A stretch of DNA of 64,000 nucleotides from Dyadobacter subterraneus (GTDB taxonomy: Bacteria; Bacteroidota; Bacteroidia; Cytophagales; Spirosomataceae). Where the stretch lies: positions 2,768,501 to 2,832,500 of the forward strand of contig NZ_JACYGY010000001.1 of the NCBI RefSeq assembly GCF_015221875.1, given 5' to 3'. The position numbers and the translations under genes are program-made. Shown here in pieces: positions 60,768-64,000 of this stretch (positions are counted from its first letter, which is position 1; every line of letters begins with the position of its first letter). A model generated the notes under the pieces. The model was given only the letters and a program-made list of their open reading frames with translations, was not told where the DNA came from and searched no databases.

Positions 60768-62153
60768 TTATTCCACTCCGTATTTATCGATCAGGTATAA
60801 CATGGCTGCCATAGAAGCGCCACCCAGTTCAAGTTCACGTTTACTCACTTTATCAAACGTGTCATTTGCAGCGTGATGATAATCGAAATATCTTTGCGAA
60901 TCAGGGATTAATTCCATCAAAACAGTTCCCTGCGGACCTAATGGGCCAATATCTGCACCGCCACCGCCTGGTCCTAATTCATATAGACCATAAGGCGTAA
61001 ACAATTTTGTCCAGGAAACTATTTTAGCTTTTTGAGCCGGTGTTCCAACTACACCAAATCCTAATGGAATAAATCCACCGCGATCCGATTCAATCGCAGC
61101 GATATGTTTTTCATTTTTATTTTTCGCAGAATCCGCATAAGCAATTCCACCTTTCAGACCGTTTTCTTCATTCATAAACATCACGGCTCTCAAAGTATTT
61201 TTTGGTTTGTATCCCAAAACTTTAAGCAAACGAACCGCCTCAATAGACTGAACGCAGCCAGAACCATCATCATGAGCGCCTTGTGCAAAATCCCACGAAT
61301 CAAGGTGACCGCCTACAACAATATATTTTGCAGGATTTTCAGATCCTTTTAATTCACCGATGACATTGTGAGAAGCTACATCAGGAAGTGTCTCACTGTA
61401 TTGCTCAAAATATACTTCAGTATCGGCATTTTCTTTTATCAGCTTGCTCAACAATTCAGCACCGTTTGTCGAGATCGCTGCGGCTGGTATCATTCCCGCT
61501 CCGCTCGCATAACGCAAGCTGCCTGTATGAGGGAAATCATCCAGTCTTGTGGTCATGGAACGGACGATAGTACCGATTGCTCCAAGTTTTGCAGCTTCGC
61601 TAGGGCCGTAACCACGTTGTTCTACTGCACCACCATATGCTTCAAAAGTATTTAATTTGGTAGGATCCATCGGCCGGTTAAAGAAAACGATTTTTCCTTT
61701 TACCTTATCCGTTCCCAGTGCTCTTAATTCCTGAAAATTTTGAACTTCAATTACCTTCGCTTTTACTCCGCCTTTTGGTGTTGCTACTGAACCACCCAAA
61801 GCAGCGATTGGAACAACTATTTTTTGTTTTCCTGAAACAATATATGCTTTTTCCTTAGCGCCGCGTACCCAATGTGGTACCATCACATTTTGTAAAAAAA
61901 CATTGTCAAATTTTTCCTTCACCATAACATCCCTGGTGTATTCAACAGCCTTGGCAGCTCCGGCGGATCCGCTCAATCTCGCTCCAACTTTTTGGGTCAG
62001 GTCCCTCAGGTATTCATAAGAATGTCCTTCTGATAAAGCCGTGTTGAATATTTTAAGGATAAAAATCGAGTCAGCCTGGTAGTCGGACTGGGCAAAAGTA
62101 ACGGAGGTTGAGCACAAGGCCAGCATCGCTAATGAAAGCAGGGTTCGTTTCAT
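60768..62153 (-). CDS. M28 family zinc peptidase, exported
   Basis: The 461-residue protein has a signal peptide (about residues 1-21, ending in TFAQ). A PA-type insert follows, then the M28 catalytic domain. Metal ligands are visible in VVGGHLDSWD, GAHDDGSGC, MNEENGLKGG (catalytic Glu), ESDRGG and the terminal FDYHHAAND. Family members are aminopeptidases or carboxypeptidase Q-like enzymes acting in the periplasm. The gap to the next gene on the same strand, an RND exporter, is 45 bp. The peptide substrate is unknown. Confidence 0.9.
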   Translation of the reverse strand: MKRTLLSLAMLALCSTSVTFAQSDYQADSIFILKIFNTALSEGHSYEYLRDLTQKVGARLSGSAGAAKAVEYTRDVMVKEKFDNVFLQNVMVPHWVRGAKEKAYIVSGKQKIVVPIAALGGSVATPKGGVKAKVIEVQNFQELRALGTDKVKGKIVFFNRPMDPTKLNTFEAYGGAVEQRGYGPSEAAKLGAIGTIVRSMTTRLDDFPHTGSLRYASGAGMIPAAAISTNGAELLSKLIKENADTEVYFEQYSETLPDVASHNVIGELKGSENPAKYIVVGGHLDSWDFAQGAHDDGSGCVQSIEAVRLLKVLGYKPKNTLRAVMFMNEENGLKGGIAYADSAKNKNEKHIAAIESDRGGFIPLGFGVVGTPAQKAKIVSWTKLFTPYGLYELGPGGGGADIGPLGPQGTVLMELIPDSQRYFDYHHAANDTFDKVSKRELELGGASMAAMLYLIDKYGVE

Positions 62154-62198
62154 TTCTTGTTATTTTATAGGAGTGTTTATTTGGCAATTTAATTTAAA

Positions 62199-64000
62199 TC
62201 AGGATGGCTTTTCACCTTTCTTTTGCCATTTTGAAATGGATAGAAGCAGTGCAGGTAGTAAAATTAAATTGGTACACATCGCTACCAATAAAGTAATCGA
62301 AACCATGACACCCATCGCCGCTGTACCGCCGAAGCTCGAAGCAGAGAAAATAGAGAAACCACAGAAAAGAATAACTGCTGTGTAAATCATACTAAGTCCG
62401 GTTCCAAAAATAGAATTGGTAACGGCCTGAGAAGCATTCAGTCCTTTATCATAAATTTCCTGACGATATCTGGTTAGGAAATAAACGGTTCCATCCGAAG
62501 CAATACCAAAAGTGATACTGAAAATCAAAATGGTTGTAGGTTTGAAATAAATCCCAAAGTAACCCATAATTCCGGCCGTAAGAGCCAATGGAATTAGACA
62601 AGGTAATTTTGACAAAAGAATAATCGGAATGGAGCGGAAAAGTACCATACCAACCACCGCAATCAAAAGAATTGCGATCAGCAAACTTTCATACAAGTTT
62701 CCAAGCAAATAATCATTGCTTTTCAAAAACACAAGACTGTGTCCGGTAAGACTCACTTTATATTTGGCAGGGCTGAAAATAGAATCCACTTTCGGGCGGA
62801 TTTCTTTCATTAAAACTTTGATACGTTCCGAGCCAACATCGGCCATTTGAAAACTGACGCGGGTTACGCTTTTATCTTCATTTAAAAACGAATTGATTTG
62901 TTTGGAAGCGCCTTGTTTTCCCTGAACATAATTGGTCAGTTTGGCCAGTTCCAATGCACCAGGTAAAGCATAATATTTTGAATCACCGCCTCTGTAAGCC
63001 TGGTAAAGGAAACGTGAAGCTTCAACAACTGAAACAGGCTTTGAAAATTCCTTATATTTTCCAAGCTCGTTTTGCAGCGATTTTATTTTGTAAAGTACTG
63101 CTGCGTTATCACCAAATACACCATTTTTTTCTTTCGTATTGATCATCACTTCAAAAGGCAAAACACCGTTGAAGTTTTTTTCAAGGAAACGAAGGTCGGT
63201 ATAAACGGGGTCATTTTTTGGAAGATCATCCACTACATAACCGATGGCTTTAATCTTCGTCATGCCATAACCGGAAACGATGATCATAATGAACATGGCG
63301 ATATAAATTTCCTTGCGGCGATTATGTACCAGATAATTTACTTTTTCAAGGAACCCATGCGCCCATTTTCCATCCAAATGTTTCAAATGGCGTGCTTTCG
63401 GCACATCCATGTAATGCAGTGTAATAGGAAGCAAAAGCAGGCAAAGTACATAAGTAACCATTACGCTTATCGCTGCAACGATTCCAAATTCAACCAGCAA
63501 CGTACTGTTTGTAAAGTAAAAAACGCCAAAACCGATAGCAGTAGTAATGTTAGCAAGGAAAGTGGAAAGTCCGATCTGTCGTACCATTTCTAATAAGGCA
63601 TCATCTTTTGACCGTCCGGCTTTAAGTTCTGTCTGGTATTTGTTGATGAAAAATACACAGTTCGGAACGCCGATTACAATCAGCAGGGGAGGAATAAGTC
63701 CTGTAAGCGCCGTTATTTTGTATCCGAATATTTGAAGCAGACCAACTGAAAATATTACTCCAATTAATACAACAATGATAGAAAGTAATGTAAGACGGAA
63801 AGATCTGAAAAACGCCCAAAGAATAAATAATGTAACTAAAACCGCCAGTCCCATGAACAACTCCATTTCACCGGAAATTTTCTTCATATTGACGGTCCGG
63901 ATATATGGCATACCCGAATAGTGCAGATCCGTTTTGTACTTAACAGCAAATTCTTCTCCCATCGCTTCAATATCACTTACGATACTAAGACGGCGAGCTG
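62199..64000 (-). CDS. RND/MMPL family exporter, C-terminal part (5' end outside the window)
   Basis: The frame remains open to the last base of the window, so the start is not visible; about 600 residues are present. It has two clusters of MMPL-type membrane helices. The first follows MELFMGLAVLVTLFILW, and the second includes FSITFGIASDGTVYFLTRY near the end. A soluble domain of about 200 residues lies between them. The RND superfamily uses proton flow to export lipids, hopanoids or drugs. The fragment ends in a charged tail KWQKKGEKPS. A peptidase gene follows 45 bp later on the same strand. Confidence 0.87.
   Translation of the reverse strand, partial: ARRLSIVSDIEAMGEEFAVKYKTDLHYSGMPYIRTVNMKKISGEMELFMGLAVLVTLFILWAFFRSFRLTLLSIIVVLIGVIFSVGLLQIFGYKITALTGLIPPLLIVIGVPNCVFFINKYQTELKAGRSKDDALLEMVRQIGLSTFLANITTAIGFGVFYFTNSTLLVEFGIVAAISVMVTYVLCLLLLPITLHYMDVPKARHLKHLDGKWAHGFLEKVNYLVHNRRKEIYIAMFIMIIVSGYGMTKIKAIGYVVDDLPKNDPVYTDLRFLEKNFNGVLPFEVMINTKEKNGVFGDNAAVLYKIKSLQNELGKYKEFSKPVSVVEASRFLYQAYRGGDSKYYALPGALELAKLTNYVQGKQGASKQINSFLNEDKSVTRVSFQMADVGSERIKVLMKEIRPKVDSIFSPAKYKVSLTGHSLVFLKSNDYLLGNLYESLLIAILLIAVVGMVLFRSIPIILLSKLPCLIPLALTAGIMGYFGIYFKPTTILIFSITFGIASDGTVYFLTRYRQEIYDKGLNASQAVTNSIFGTGLSMIYTAVILFCGFSIFSASSFGGTAAMGVMVSITLLVAMCTNLILLPALLLSISKWQKKGEKPS

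Noticed and set aside
1..64000. CRISPR arrays, tRNA or rRNA genes, insertion sequences
   Set aside because: I looked for regularly spaced repeats, tRNA-like cloverleaf segments, transposase motifs and terminal inverted repeats and found none that could be supported by eye.

Overview
The window looks like a piece of a chromosome from an environmental Bacteroidota species, most likely a Cytophagales bacterium close to Dyadobacter/Spirosoma. The reasons are the moderate-to-low GC content, TAnnTTTG-type promoter elements, weak Shine-Dalgarno signals, two DUF2911 proteins, very large hybrid histidine kinases, a PVC-type CxxCH lipoprotein and glycan enzymes typical of that phylum. Genus is inferred from gene content only. 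I see no rRNA, tRNA, CRISPR array, insertion sequence or prophage.

Layout. 1-3.4 kb: end of a PQQ dehydrogenase, then a sugar-acid module (2-keto-3-deoxy-galactonate kinase, KDPG/KDPGal aldolase, hexuronate-type MFS carrier). 3.6-7.5 kb: Lrp regulator with EamA exporter, a protein with a DisA-like (diadenylate cyclase-type) domain, and an ECF sigma factor with a small membrane protein. 8-12.2 kb: a 1411-residue soluble multi-PAS hybrid kinase. 12.2-15.8 kb: AraC regulator facing a GH130 phosphorylase and GH26 mannanase (mannan use). 15.8-24.5 kb: G3E GTPase, CocE-type hydrolase, small unknown genes, TSUP carrier, DUF2911, MFS exporter, HxlR/SDR pair.

24.6-32.8 kb is the most interesting part. 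A translationally coupled operon, UbiA-like prenyltransferase / type III polyketide synthase / methyltransferase / FAD oxidoreductase, runs into a convergent carotenoid operon, merR-crtI-crtB-idi-crtZ. The MerR protein carries the W-x9-EH and ExHxxG signatures of CarH-type B12 photoreceptors. A perfect inverted repeat brackets the predicted -7 element in front of it. I infer a light-controlled carotenoid operon beside an uncharacterised phenolic-lipid or meroterpenoid pathway.

33-38.4 kb: an S24/LexA-like XRE regulator, an epimerase-DUF2867 protein, small unknowns and a GapN-type aldehyde dehydrogenase. 38.6-45.7 kb: a five-gene signalling operon (two sensor kinases, a receiver, CheR and CheB) without visible chemoreceptors. 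45.9-55.2 kb: small unknowns, rRNA-type methyltransferase, O-methyltransferase, CxxCH lipoprotein, a second hexuronate-type MFS carrier, SurE and lipid kinase, followed by two GC-rich hairpins. 55.3-64 kb: XRE-cupin regulator, SGNH hydrolase, GH32 fructanase, DUF2911, NTF2-like protein, a stand-alone Anbu-type proteasome homologue, M28 peptidase and a truncated RND/MMPL exporter. Convergent gene pairs are usually separated by strong hairpin terminators.
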